Assembly (NCBI GenBank): GCA_934668765.1
Contig: CAKUOH010000009.1
Coordinates: 11,491-75,490, forward strand
DNA: 64,000 nucleotides
Direction: 5' to 3'
Origin: an uncultured Helicobacteraceae bacterium
GTDB taxonomy: Bacteria; Campylobacterota; Campylobacteria; Campylobacterales; Helicobacteraceae
The translations under genes and the position numbers were made by a program. This document shows positions 29,152 through 42,054 of this stretch, in pieces. The notes beneath the pieces are model-generated. The model was not told the DNA's origin and searched no databases. It worked only from the letters and a program-made list of their open reading frames with translations. Every line of letters starts with the position of its first letter. Position 1 is the stretch's first letter.

Positions 29152-30204
29152 ATGCTTTTTAGATTCGTAGGCTTTATTTATCTCAAATTTATCGCGCTCA
29201 TCTGCCTTGCCTTGCAGCTTTTTTTTATGGGTGTGGAGATTTTGAAATATATTGATGACTTGCCTCAATCGGCAAATCTCGTGGTGCTATTTTTGGCGTG
29301 GGTGTTTTTGTATGCGATAAATTATACTTTTCCCATAGCGGTGATTCTTGCCTCTGTGGCGGCGTATATCGTGCTTGTAAAGTCTAATAATTTAACGGCG
29401 ATTCTATCCATAGGCTATTCTAAAAAGCGTATTTTAGCCCCGCTCATCGTTATTTCTGTGCTTTTAAATCTTGCTTATATCGCGCTAAACGCCACGCCAT
29501 TTGTTTATGCGGAGGAAAATATCGAAAATATCATCTATCGAAGCAGTGTAAATGACGCAAAGAGCGACTTTTTGGTAAAATATGACGATGATTATGTCTA
29601 TATGGAAAAGATTTTTCCGCTTTTGCAAAAAGCGCAAAATATCAAGGTTTTTGAGATTGAAAATTTTGTGCTGACGCGCTTTATTGAGGCAAGTGAGGCA
29701 GAATTTGATGGCGCGTGGTGGAATCTTAAAAATGCCACGATTACCACACTTCCAAAGGATTTGAATTTTAAGGATTCAAAGCTAAAAACCGAGCAAATCG
29801 CAAATTATCAAATTTTGCAAGATTTTAAACCCAAAATTTTGGATACGATTTACCAAAATAAGCCAAATATTTCTATTTATGATGCGATTAGCGCGATGAA
29901 ACTGCTGGTAGCGCAAAATAGTAGCACCGACAAAATCCGTGCGATTTTATATGCGTTTTTTGCTATTCCTGTGGCGATTCCACTTGCCATTGTGATAATG
30001 AGCTATTTTGTCCCAAGTCTCGCAAGATACAGCAATCTAGCAAAGTTAGGATTCATATTTGTGCTATTTTGCCTTGTTGTGTGGGGCATATTTTTTATGC
30101 TTACCAAACTCGCAATCAGCGGATTTTTACCACCAGAATTTGGCATAATCGTGCCACTAGTGGCATTTGCCACCATATCGCTTGGATTTTATAGGCGAAT
30201 CTAA
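29152..30204 (+). CDS. LptF/LptG (YjgP/YjgQ) family permease
   Basis: A 350-residue inner-membrane protein with about three N-terminal and three C-terminal transmembrane helices around a periplasmic domain of about 170 residues. This layout and the N-terminal MLFRFVGFIYLKFIALICLA fit the lipopolysaccharide export permease family, which pulls LPS from the inner membrane with LptB. Whether it is LptF or LptG cannot be told by eye. It is the last gene of the fusA-xth-polA run. Confidence 0.85.
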   Translation: MLFRFVGFIYLKFIALICLALQLFFMGVEILKYIDDLPQSANLVVLFLAWVFLYAINYTFPIAVILASVAAYIVLVKSNNLTAILSIGYSKKRILAPLIVISVLLNLAYIALNATPFVYAEENIENIIYRSSVNDAKSDFLVKYDDDYVYMEKIFPLLQKAQNIKVFEIENFVLTRFIEASEAEFDGAWWNLKNATITTLPKDLNFKDSKLKTEQIANYQILQDFKPKILDTIYQNKPNISIYDAISAMKLLVAQNSSTDKIRAILYAFFAIPVAIPLAIVIMSYFVPSLARYSNLAKLGFIFVLFCLVVWGIFFMLTKLAISGFLPPEFGIIVPLVAFATISLGFYRRI

Positions 30205-30438
30205 AATAAAATCAAAATTTTCTAAAAATATTTATTTTTTAAGTTTTGTTTAAGGAATAGAGTTGTATTATTCCGTTTCCTTTTTTCGATAGAGATTTTT
30301 GAAATGGTTTGGAATCGTTTTTAGATTAGCACAAAGCAAATCAAATTCCATTTAAATCGTAAATTTTCTTTTAGAATTTAGGTGTTCTGTAATTTAAAGA
30401 TTTAGTGTTTTTAGATTCTTAAACATTACAATTTTTAG

Positions 30439-30444
30439 TATAGT
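30439..30444 (+). promoter_or_regulatory. -10 element of the rRNA promoter
   Basis: TATAGT placed so that transcription would begin at about 30451, where the 16S processing arm starts. The -35 is not clear (TTCTTA near 30417). Confidence 0.5.
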
Positions 30445-30450
30445 GATCTT

Positions 30451-30475
30451 TGACAACTAAGCAAGGACTAACGAA
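30451..30475 (+). other. left arm of the 16S precursor processing stem
   Basis: TGACAACTAAGCAAGGACTAAC can pair with 32243-32270 downstream of 16S (GCTTTGCTTAGTTTTCA). A long stem around 16S is the usual RNase III substrate. Confidence 0.65.
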
Positions 30476-30709
30476 TATTGCAATAATCATAAATTGTGTT
30501 TAAGTTAGTTTGATTGAATACAACTTGTCTTACACGCATTTTGTCGCGCCTAACGCGTGGCAGAATGTGGATATTTTGGTTTTAATTGAGCTAGTTGGAT
30601 ATAAATTTTTCATTTTTTTGGTGCGTGGCGAATCTTGTTAGATTCAAAGCGAATCAATGTTTTATGGAGAGTTTGCGTTTATCTATTTTTAGATTCCAAA
30701 CTCCCCATT

Positions 30710-32207
<1,498 letters not shown>

Positions 32208-32242
32208 CAGAGAATTTTTAGAAATATGTTGATTGTTGTGAG

Positions 32243-32270
32243 AGTTTGTTGGCTTTGCTTAGTTTTCAGA
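32243..32270 (+). other. right arm of the 16S precursor processing stem
   Basis: Complementary to the leader arm at 30451-30475, with a core of GCTTTGCTTAGTT. Confidence 0.6.
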
Positions 32271-32294
32271 GATTACTGCTAAATGTTTTGATAG

Positions 32295-32371
<77 letters not shown>

Positions 32372-32374
32372 TAC

Positions 32375-32450
32375 GGGGAATTAGCTCAGCTGGGAGAGCG
32401 CCTGCTTTGCACGCAGGAGGTCAGCGGTTCGATCCCGCTATTCTCCACCA
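32375..32450 (+). tRNA. tRNA-Ala (TGC)
   Basis: A 76-base spacer tRNA. Acceptor GGGGAAT pairs with ATTCTCC, and the anticodon loop TTTGCAC gives TGC. CCA is encoded. Confidence 0.96.
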
Positions 32451-32584
32451 TTACGAATCTAGTGTAAATCTTTGTAGAATCTAAAGTCTAAATATGTGAT
32501 TTTTGCAAATCAATTCGCAATAAATTAAACGAATCATATATTTAGACTTTTTAAAGTCTAGCGTTGTTTTAAAATTCTTTGTTA

Positions 32585-32663
32585 ATAGCCAATAGATAAG
32601 ATTACAATTTGCTTGTTTAATCATTATAGATTAAGCAAGGTAGTGAATGTAAATTAGAATATC
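32585..32663 (+). other. left arm of the 23S precursor processing stem
   Basis: Three blocks pair with sequence after 23S: ATAGCCAATAG (32585-32595) with 35589-35599, TAGATTAAGCAAGGTAGTG (32627-32645) with 35567-35585, and AAATTAGAATATC with 35551-35563. Together they bring both ends of 23S together for RNase III cleavage. Confidence 0.75.
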
Positions 32664-32669
32664 TCATTT

Positions 32670-35548
<2,879 letters not shown>

Positions 35549-35550
35549 TT

Positions 35551-35599
35551 GATATTCTAATTTAAGCACTACCTTGTTTAGTCTATAACTATTGGCTAT
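35551..35599 (+). other. right arm of the 23S precursor processing stem
   Basis: GATATTCTAATTT, then CACTACCTTGTTTAGTCTA, then CTATTGGCTAT, complementary in order to the blocks upstream of 23S. Confidence 0.75.
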
Positions 35600-35649
35600 T
35601 TGAAAGAGAAAGTATAGTGTATCGAAATGTTACATTATCCTTTCTCTTT

Positions 35650-35769
35650 TCCTTGTGTTTATGAAAAAGAAGGACACACCTAGTTTTCCATCCCGAACCT
35701 AGCAGTTAAGCTTCTTTTTGCCGATGATACTGCGTTTTTCAAGCGTGGGAATGTAGGTTGATGCAGGGA
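35650..35769 (+). rRNA. rrf: 5S ribosomal RNA
   Basis: About 120 bases. The ends TCCTTGTG and ATGCAGGGA pair as helix I. The core CATCCCGAACCTAGCAGTTAAGC is typical 5S. Last gene of the operon. Confidence 0.93.
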
Positions 35770-35927
35770 TAGAGAAATTTAAAACTTCGTATTTTTTACT
35801 TCATATTTACAATTTAAATTTTTCAAATTTTACTTAGTATTTTTTCAAATTCGATTAGCAGTTTTTAGTGATTAAAAAAAATATTAAGATTCATATATTT
35901 TATATGCGATTCGCAATAATATTTTGC

Positions 35928-35933
35928 TATAAT
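35928..35933 (+). promoter_or_regulatory. -10 element for the TC-tract outer-membrane protein gene
   Basis: TGCTATAATTT, a perfect TATAAT with TGn-like context, 56 bases before the AAGGATAAGCAAATG start region. Confidence 0.65.
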
Positions 35934-35988
35934 TTCGCCCATTAGATTCGGTTGAATCTAAAAATTTCACTTATAAAAGGATAAGCAA

Positions 35989-37078
35989 ATGCAATTAGTT
36001 GCAAGGATTAGTGATAAAGGCAAGGTTAGCAAAGTAGCATTGAATGGCAAAATCGCGCCGTTCTCTCTCTCTCTCTCTCTCTCTCGTAAGGTGCGTAGTT
36101 TTTACGCTCACGACACTTTTAATTAGCACAATTCCACTTATCGCAGACAGCATTGATGAGCGTATAAAGGTTTTAGAAGTCGAACTTCAAAAGGCGATGA
36201 AATCGACATATTTGCCAAATGATGAGCAACTTAGTCGCATAAAAAAAGAGTTAGATTTGCTAAAAATGCAACAAGAGCTAGATTCCATAAAATCCAAACG
36301 CACACAAAGCCCACAAATACAAGAAAATCAAATCCCGCAATATTACGAATCGCAAACTTCGCAAACACAAGATTCGCGCTTTGATTGGGCGAATCAATCA
36401 AATTATCAGGAAACAAAAGCCAAAGAGTATAGAGTCTCAAATTACAACGGCAACGCCACGACTAGAAGTGGCTATTTTTTTGGAATTGAGGCGGGTTATG
36501 TGGAGGCAAGAGGTAGCTTATTGCTAACGGGCATAATGCGCATAGATGAAAAGAAAGGTGGCATAAATTACGGCGTTATGATGGGATATGCGCACTTTTT
36601 TAATAATTATTTTGGTGGGCGAATCTATGGCAGTCTAAACGCATTGCATATAAAATTTAGCAATGAAGGCATAGAAAGTGTGGATACTTTGCTAAGTGCG
36701 CTGTATTGGGGTATGAATGCAGATTTGATTGTGAATGTCTTGGCTTTGCGAAACTTTGATATGGGCGTGTATGTGGGCGTTTTCTTGGGTGCGAATACAT
36801 TTTTAGAAACGGGATATACTGATTACATTGTGAGAGTGAGCGAGATGAGTGGCTTTAAGGTAAGTCGCACTCATTTTGATATTGCGCTAAATGTGGGGCT
36901 TCGCACGATGATAGCCAAAAATGTCGGGCTTGAAGTCGCACTGCGAGTGCCATTTCTAAAATCATATGCTGTAAATGAGGACGCATATAATTTGCAAAAT
37001 GGCGCATATATGGGAGTATATCAAATATATTTTAAACAAAATTATAATGTCAATTTGCGATTGTTGTATAAATTTTAG
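35989..37078 (+). CDS. outer-membrane beta-barrel protein with (TC)12 tract
   Basis: The best ribosome site (AAAAGGATAAGCAA) serves the ATG at 35989. From that ATG, the TC repeat at 36062-36085 leads to a TAG at 36124, so the frame is off. The downstream frame is open from an ATG at 36044 that has no ribosome site and gives 344 residues starting MAKSRRSLSLSL with a signal-like VFTLTTLLISTIPLIADS. Gaining one TC or losing two would join the 35989 start to the main frame. The mature protein has a coiled-coil (ERIKVLEVELQKAM, about 40-85), a Gln/Ser linker and a barrel ending LRLLYKF with C-terminal Phe, as expected for an outer-membrane protein. Which start is used, and hence the present state, is uncertain. 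Confidence 0.75.
36062..36085 (+). repeat. (TC)12 dinucleotide tract
   Basis: Twelve TC units inside the 5' coding part of the outer-membrane protein gene. The position in the signal-peptide region copies the arrangement of phase-variable H. pylori outer-membrane protein genes. Confidence 0.95.
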
Positions 37079-37163
37079 ATTGTGTGAATCTTTAAGTGAA
37101 TCCCACGCGATTCGCTATTGAAATCCAATTCGCACCTTGAATCTTATGTGCGATTTGCACCAT

Positions 37164-37179
37164 AGATTCGCGCGAATCT
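37164..37179. repeat. AGATTCGCGCGAATCT palindrome
   Basis: A perfect 16-base palindrome between two convergent genes; a member of the mini-hairpin family described in the findings. Confidence 0.6.
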
Positions 37180-37200
37180 GCCATATTAGATTCACGAATC

Positions 37201-39450
37201 CTAGCTCACATAAATCATTATCGTTTTTAGAAAGGCGATTTCTTTTTTATTATCTGTGGGGATTTTATTGTAAATTTCTAGTATTTTGCTATGTGGATTT
37301 ATTAGTTTATTTAGCTCATCGTTTTTGCCAAACATTTCGATGTATTGCTCCAAAGTCCCATACCAATCGATAGTTTTGGACTTTTCATCTTTTTGCGAAT
37401 CGACTTTTTTAGATTCGCTAGATTCATTAGAATCGCTAGACTTACTAGATTCAAGTGATTCTAGGGCGTTATCAATCTCATTTATATAGCTTATATTAAA
37501 AATGCTCTCAATCTTGTCCTTAAAAAATGCGATATTCAAATATTGCTCCACTTCCCTATACACCGCCTCTCCATTGCCATCCGTTGCGTAATTCAAAGCG
37601 CGTTCAAAAATATCATTAAAATAATTTGTAAGATTGATATACTCTGCTAAACCCTTTATGCTGTTATATTTGGGGATTTGACTATAAATTTTTGTAAAAT
37701 CTTTCGCTTGATAAAGTCCCAAAAATTCTAGTTTCAATAAAATAGTATTTTTGCGCTCCAATGCCGTAGCTTGAAATGGCACAAATTTTAGCAAAATCTC
37801 TAGCAATTCTAATGCCTTTTCATTCGCACCCTTTGCCTCTAGCTCGTTTATCGTAGCTAGAATCTGCTCTCCAAAAACAAGAGCTTTTTTGTAATTTGTC
37901 GTGGTTTTTATGGCGCGAAAAGATTCAGAGAGTTTGAAAAAGTCCCCAAACTGCTTTGCTTTAAAAAGCCTATCTGCTTCTTTAAATTTGGCTGCGTTGC
38001 GAAGTAAAATATTTATCGTCTCTTTTTTGCTAGGCACGGCTTGCCACGGCTTTAGAATCTCTGTCGCCTTATTTAAATCCTCTGGCGTATTTTGCAAGAG
38101 CAATGCCTTTGCACTATCAAATGCCTCATCGTAGAGATTTTCAAGTCGTTCAAACTCGTAAGTTTCCTTTAAATAGGCATTTTCGCCGATGATTTTATAG
38201 CAAAGTCCGTAGTCTTTGGCATTTATCGCGTCTCGTAACTCTTTTGCTGCGCCGATATTGCGCGAAAATTCATCGAATGCTTCCTTTTTCTCGCTATCCT
38301 CAAAAAAGATGCGCAAATCCGCGACTATTTTGGCGAAATTCTCTTGCGCTGGATTTTGCGTAAGCGAATCTTGTGCATTTTTAAACGCCTCCGCCCAAAG
38401 ATTATCTTTTAGCGCGATATAATTTTTAAAACTTTTAAAGGAAATATTATGCGATTCGGCAATCTCACACGCACTTTTCAAATCACCCTTTGCCACCGCA
38501 TTATTAAACTCCGCCTCAAACCTAGTCAAATCAAAAATCTCCAAATATCCACTTGCAAATCCTAGATACAATCTCGCGTCAATCACTCGCATAGAAGCGA
38601 TTCCGTCATTATCTAGCTCGACACTAAAAGCGTGTTTGTTTTTCTCCAAATCCAAGTAGTTCAAAGCCTTCTCGCGCGTCCCAATGTATGCGAAATTATC
38701 GTCCTTTGTCATACCCACGCGCGTTAGCCACGAATCATAATTCGCCTTTATATCAAGGTTTTTTTGGGAAATGTCATAGATTCCGCTCTCCCCATTGCTA
38801 CACACAAAAAAGATTTTGCTATCATCATCAAAAAATGTCATATCTTCTGCCACTGCGTTTGTCTCAAACTCGCCGATGATTTTATTGACACTCATATCAA
38901 AAATGCAGTTTGTGTTGTCATAAGAGCTATAAACGACAAGTTTTTGCTTTTTACCCAAGTGAATGTTTGAAATATAATCAGGGCGCGGTGGCAGGATATT
39001 TGCTATGTTAAAATTTGGCATTGCGAAAATAAAAACCTTGCCATCTTCGCCACCGCTAACCATATACTTGCCATTTTTAGAAAAGCGAATGTTGTAAATA
39101 TCGTTGCGATGCCATTCTAGCGTCTTTATGCGCGTTAGGATGCCATTATAAATGTGTAAAATGTGGCAGTTTGGGGAACGCGGCTCACCGATTGCTATGT
39201 AGCCATTCATCGATAACGCACAAGCCTTGCTAAATTGATGTTGCGGCTCATAATCAAAAATCTTTTTTGCGAAAATAAACTCGCCATCGCGTAGTTCATA
39301 AAGATTGTAGTTTGAATCAAGTAAAATCACGCTTTTAAGCGCAGGATTTTGTGGGACTTTGTGATTTATCGAATCACGCAAATTGCCATAACTCGCGCCT
39401 ATGGCTAAAAGACTTGCATTTAGCTTGTATTTTATCGGTGGTGGTAGCAT
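37201..39450 (-). CDS. beta-propeller / alpha-solenoid protein of unknown function
   Basis: 749 residues, no signal peptide, start chosen at an ATG with AAGGAAAA site. Residues ~10-320 contain WD40-like blades (IRFSKNGKYMVSGGEDGKVFIF, NFAYIGTREKALNYLDL, RLYLGFASGYLEIFDL). Residues ~325-640 are almost entirely helical with repeated 30-40 residue helix pairs, like a TPR-type solenoid. A Ser/Asp/Glu-rich stretch follows (SLESSKSSDSNESSESKK) and then a short conserved-looking tail. I do not recognise a named gene. A T19 tract lies 185 bases upstream. Confidence 0.75.
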   Translation of the reverse strand: MLPPPIKYKLNASLLAIGASYGNLRDSINHKVPQNPALKSVILLDSNYNLYELRDGEFIFAKKIFDYEPQHQFSKACALSMNGYIAIGEPRSPNCHILHIYNGILTRIKTLEWHRNDIYNIRFSKNGKYMVSGGEDGKVFIFAMPNFNIANILPPRPDYISNIHLGKKQKLVVYSSYDNTNCIFDMSVNKIIGEFETNAVAEDMTFFDDDSKIFFVCSNGESGIYDISQKNLDIKANYDSWLTRVGMTKDDNFAYIGTREKALNYLDLEKNKHAFSVELDNDGIASMRVIDARLYLGFASGYLEIFDLTRFEAEFNNAVAKGDLKSACEIAESHNISFKSFKNYIALKDNLWAEAFKNAQDSLTQNPAQENFAKIVADLRIFFEDSEKKEAFDEFSRNIGAAKELRDAINAKDYGLCYKIIGENAYLKETYEFERLENLYDEAFDSAKALLLQNTPEDLNKATEILKPWQAVPSKKETINILLRNAAKFKEADRLFKAKQFGDFFKLSESFRAIKTTTNYKKALVFGEQILATINELEAKGANEKALELLEILLKFVPFQATALERKNTILLKLEFLGLYQAKDFTKIYSQIPKYNSIKGLAEYINLTNYFNDIFERALNYATDGNGEAVYREVEQYLNIAFFKDKIESIFNISYINEIDNALESLESSKSSDSNESSESKKVDSQKDEKSKTIDWYGTLEQYIEMFGKNDELNKLINPHSKILEIYNKIPTDNKKEIAFLKTIMIYVS

Positions 39451-39634
39451 AAGATTTTCCTTGACGCTTTGTTGCGATAATGTCGGCTTTAAATCGCCAT
39501 TTTGCGCGAATCTATTAAATTTAGGTATGAATCTATATGCTAGATTTGCGCGAATCTAAACTTGCGATTTGGTTTTATTGCAATTCAGCACAAATTTTAC
39601 ATATAAATTTTTTGTTAAAAATCTTGCAAAATCA

Positions 39635-39653
39635 TTTTTTTTTTTTTTTTTTT
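39635..39653. repeat. T19 homopolymer
   Basis: Nineteen T in a row between two divergent genes, about 185-190 bases from each start. Length change could alter promoter geometry on either side. Confidence 0.9.
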
Positions 39654-39734
39654 GATTCGACATAGCTTAAAGTTGCGCTTAATTATATATTTTGGCGATT
39701 CAAATGCAAATGATTTAGCCATTCAAAAAACTGA

Positions 39735-39740
39735 TATAAT
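39735..39740 (+). promoter_or_regulatory. -10 element upstream of the chemoreceptor relic
   Basis: TATAAT in CTGATATAATCG, about 100 bases before the ATG at 39842. Confidence 0.5.
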
Positions 39741-39841
39741 CGCTCACAGCAGGTAAAAATCAATGTTTAAAACCCTTGAAAATTCCAAAACTTTTTATTA
39801 TAATTCGCGCTTTTATTTTAATCAAAGCTAAAGGATTCGCT

Positions 39842-40910
39842 ATGTTTAAATCTATCGCTTCAAAAATTATCTCCATTTGTCTTGGGATTTTTGTCATTGT
39901 GCTTGGAATTTCTACTTTTGTAAATTATAAGCAAACTTCCGCAGAGACGATTGAAGTGTATGAAGGTTTGCAAAAACTAGCATTAAATTCATCTTATCTT
40001 ACGATAAATCTCACAATGAATACCAAAGCCATAGACCAAATGAGTGGTTTGGCGAATCTCATCTCATCAATCGAAGGCAATCGAAGAGGGCAATTTGACA
40101 GCGCGAATCACGCAAAATCCTGCCAATCCACAACTAATCGAGCTAAAAAATGTGCTAAATAAAATGCTAGATTCGCTACAAGCAAAAATCGGTAGCGATA
40201 CTAATGCAATAGAGCGGGTTTTCTCTGCATATACGAGCTTAGATTTTACCACAGAGATTGAAAATGCAAAGGGCAAAGTTGAAGTCGTTACAAACACTTT
40301 GGGGCAGGAAATAAAAGCAATGCTAAATTCTAGTTCAAACTTTGCCAAAGAGTTAGCGGAGCATTGCAAGGATTTAGAGCTTTCAATGCAAAAACTCACA
40401 CAATGCTCCCAAACCCAAACCAATTCATTAGAGCAATCTAATAGCGCGGTAGAGCAAATCAACGCTTCTATGCAAGAAGTCAATGATAGAACAGAGCAGT
40501 GCGCCAAACAGGCAGATGACATTCGCAATATCGTAAGCGTGATTAAAGATATTGCCGAGCAGACGAATCTCTTGGCGTTAAATGCCGCCATTGAAGCGGC
40601 AAGGGCTGGAGAACACGGGCGCGGATTTGCCGTAGTGGCTGATGAAGTGCGAAAACTTGCCGAGCGGACGACACATTCATTAAGTGAGATTGAAGCAAAT
40701 ATCAATATTTTGGTGCAATCCGTTACCGAAATGAGCGAATCTATAAAGACGCAAACGCAAGGTTTGGAGCAAATAAACAAAGTCATAGCCGAGCTAGATG
40801 AGGTAACCAAAGAAAATGTAGCCGTAGCAAAGGCGACAGATGACATCACAAAGCGCGTAAATGGCGTAGCAAAAGAGATTTTGGCAGATGTAAGTAAGAA
40901 GCGATTTTAG
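39842..40910 (+). pseudogene. methyl-accepting chemotaxis protein, deleted and frameshifted
   Basis: The start at 39842 (AAAGGATTCGCT site) gives an N-terminal membrane anchor (IISICLGIFVIVLGISTF) and a short periplasmic piece, which runs directly into a HAMP-proximal segment. Most of the sensor domain and the second membrane helix are missing. At 40068-40087 a 10-base tandem repeat (CAATCGAAGG / CAATCGAAGA) shifts the frame. The rest (288 codons from 40044) is an intact signalling domain with the CheA/CheW-contact hairpin [39 protein letters not shown] split here as [14 protein letters not shown] and [14 protein letters not shown], ending [10 protein letters not shown]. Both lesions argue for a dead receptor, though the signalling domain could in theory be made alone. 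Confidence 0.85.
40068..40087 (+). repeat. 10-base tandem duplication causing the frameshift
   Basis: CAATCGAAGG followed directly by CAATCGAAGA. Removing one copy restores a continuous [12 protein letters not shown] reading, so this is the likely lesion. Confidence 0.75.
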
Positions 40911-41042
40911 ATTTGCGTTTATGAAACTTTTTGCGCAAATTTGTGTGCGAATCTTAAGAATTTTGCGTTAGGTTTTGCGAATCTTTTTTAAATTCACGCT
41001 ATTTTGGATATGAATCGCAATCTATAAATCCCCATTCCAAAC

Positions 41043-41062
41043 TTTACAAAAATTTTACAAAA
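41043..41062 (+). promoter_or_regulatory. Pho-box-like direct repeat upstream of pstS
   Basis: TTTACAAAA occurs twice with an exact 11-base period (41043 and 41054). Phosphate-regulator boxes of the OmpR type are 11-base-spaced direct repeats. A possible -10 TATTTT (41071-41076) follows. The operon it precedes is pst, which fits phosphate-starvation control. The regulator is not in the window. Confidence 0.55.
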
Positions 41063-41136
41063 CTGCGCCCTATTTTCTTACATTTGCACTTTAAGATTCC
41101 ACTTGCATTTTAAAAATAAAATCGAAAGGATAGATA

Positions 41137-42012
41137 ATGTTAAAGAAAATGCTTTTGGCGTCTTTATTGGTAGGCGCAGGATTTACAGGTATTTGGGCTG
41201 CGGAGCAAAAAGGTAAAATAAATGTCATCTCGCGTGAAGATGGCTCGGGCACACGCGGAGCGTTTGTGGAGATTTTTGGGCTTTTGGAATCCAAAAATGG
41301 CAAAAAAATCGATACCACAAGTATTAGGGCAGAAATAACAAATTCTACCGCCGTAATGCTCCAAACCGCAGCAAAGGACAAAAACGCAATCGGTTATGTT
41401 TCGCTAGGTTCGTTAAAATCAATGGTAAAAGGCGTGAAAATCGATGGTGTCGCGCCTAGCGTAGAAAATATAAAGAGCAAAAAATACACCATTTCGCGCC
41501 CATTTAATGTCGTAACCAAAAAAAATTTTGTGGGCGATAATATTATGACGGCAACGCTTGTGCGGGATTTTTTAAACTTTAGCAAAAATAATATTGCAGT
41601 GATTGAAAAGGCTGGATATATTCCACTTGATTCTAAAAAACCCAAAAATGGCGCGGGTAATAATAACCTAAAGGGCAAGATTGTGATTGCGGGTTCAAGC
41701 TCGATTACTCCGCTAATGGAAAAACTAAAAGAATCTTACACTGCGAAAAATCCAAATGCAAATATTGAGATTTTGCAATCTGATTCGACAACAGGGATAA
41801 ACTCTGTCGTGCAAGGAATCGCAGACATAGGAATGGTAAGCCGTGAGCTAAAACAAAAAGAGTTAGATTTAGGCATAAGTGCGGAGATTTTGGCGATTGA
41901 TGGATTAGCTGTTATTGTGAATCCTAAAAATAGTGTGGATAATTTAAGCAAAGCGCAGGTTAGGGATATTTTTAGTGGCAAAATCACAAAATGGGAAGAT
42001 TTGGGGAAATAA
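41137..42012 (+). CDS. pstS: phosphate-binding protein PstS, circularly permuted
   Basis: A 291-residue exported protein (signal peptide 1-21, ending IWAAEQ) that should bind phosphate in the periplasm for the Pst transporter. The order of sequence blocks is reversed from E. coli-type PstS. VISREDGSGTR (residues 30-40), IGYVSLGSL and ISRPFNVVT come first, and GSSSITPLMEKL (near 187), SDSTTGINSV, ADIGMVSREL and DGLAVIVNPKNSVDNLS come last, ending KITKWEDLGK. In the usual protein that last block is in the middle, directly before the SREDGSGTR block. All phosphate-contact segments are still present. It is first in pstSCAB. Confidence 0.9.
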   Translation: MLKKMLLASLLVGAGFTGIWAAEQKGKINVISREDGSGTRGAFVEIFGLLESKNGKKIDTTSIRAEITNSTAVMLQTAAKDKNAIGYVSLGSLKSMVKGVKIDGVAPSVENIKSKKYTISRPFNVVTKKNFVGDNIMTATLVRDFLNFSKNNIAVIEKAGYIPLDSKKPKNGAGNNNLKGKIVIAGSSSITPLMEKLKESYTAKNPNANIEILQSDSTTGINSVVQGIADIGMVSRELKQKELDLGISAEILAIDGLAVIVNPKNSVDNLSKAQVRDIFSGKITKWEDLGK

Positions 42013-42054
42013 TTTTGCGTGAATTTGGCGCGAATCTCAATAGGAATCCAAAAA

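Larger units (their letters stand above)
30205..30709 (+). promoter_or_regulatory. rRNA operon promoter and 16S leader
   Basis: No gene. A TATAGT -10 lies at 30439-30444, just upstream of a leader arm that can pair with sequence after 16S. AT-rich DNA upstream (30205-30430) would suit an UP element. Bases 30661-30675 repeat the exact start of 16S (see finding). The mature 16S start follows. Confidence 0.6.
39451..39841. promoter_or_regulatory. divergent intergenic region with T19 tract
   Basis: No gene. It lies between the reverse propeller gene and the forward chemoreceptor relic. It holds the palindrome TAGATTTGCGCGAATCTA (39541-39558), a T19 run (39635-39653) and TATAAT at 39735-39740 reading forward. 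Confidence 0.6.

Noticed and set aside
39776..40162. Longer N-terminus of the chemoreceptor relic starting at 39776
   Set aside because: The ATG at 39842 has a good AAGGA site and starts right at the membrane anchor; the upstream 22 codons have neither.
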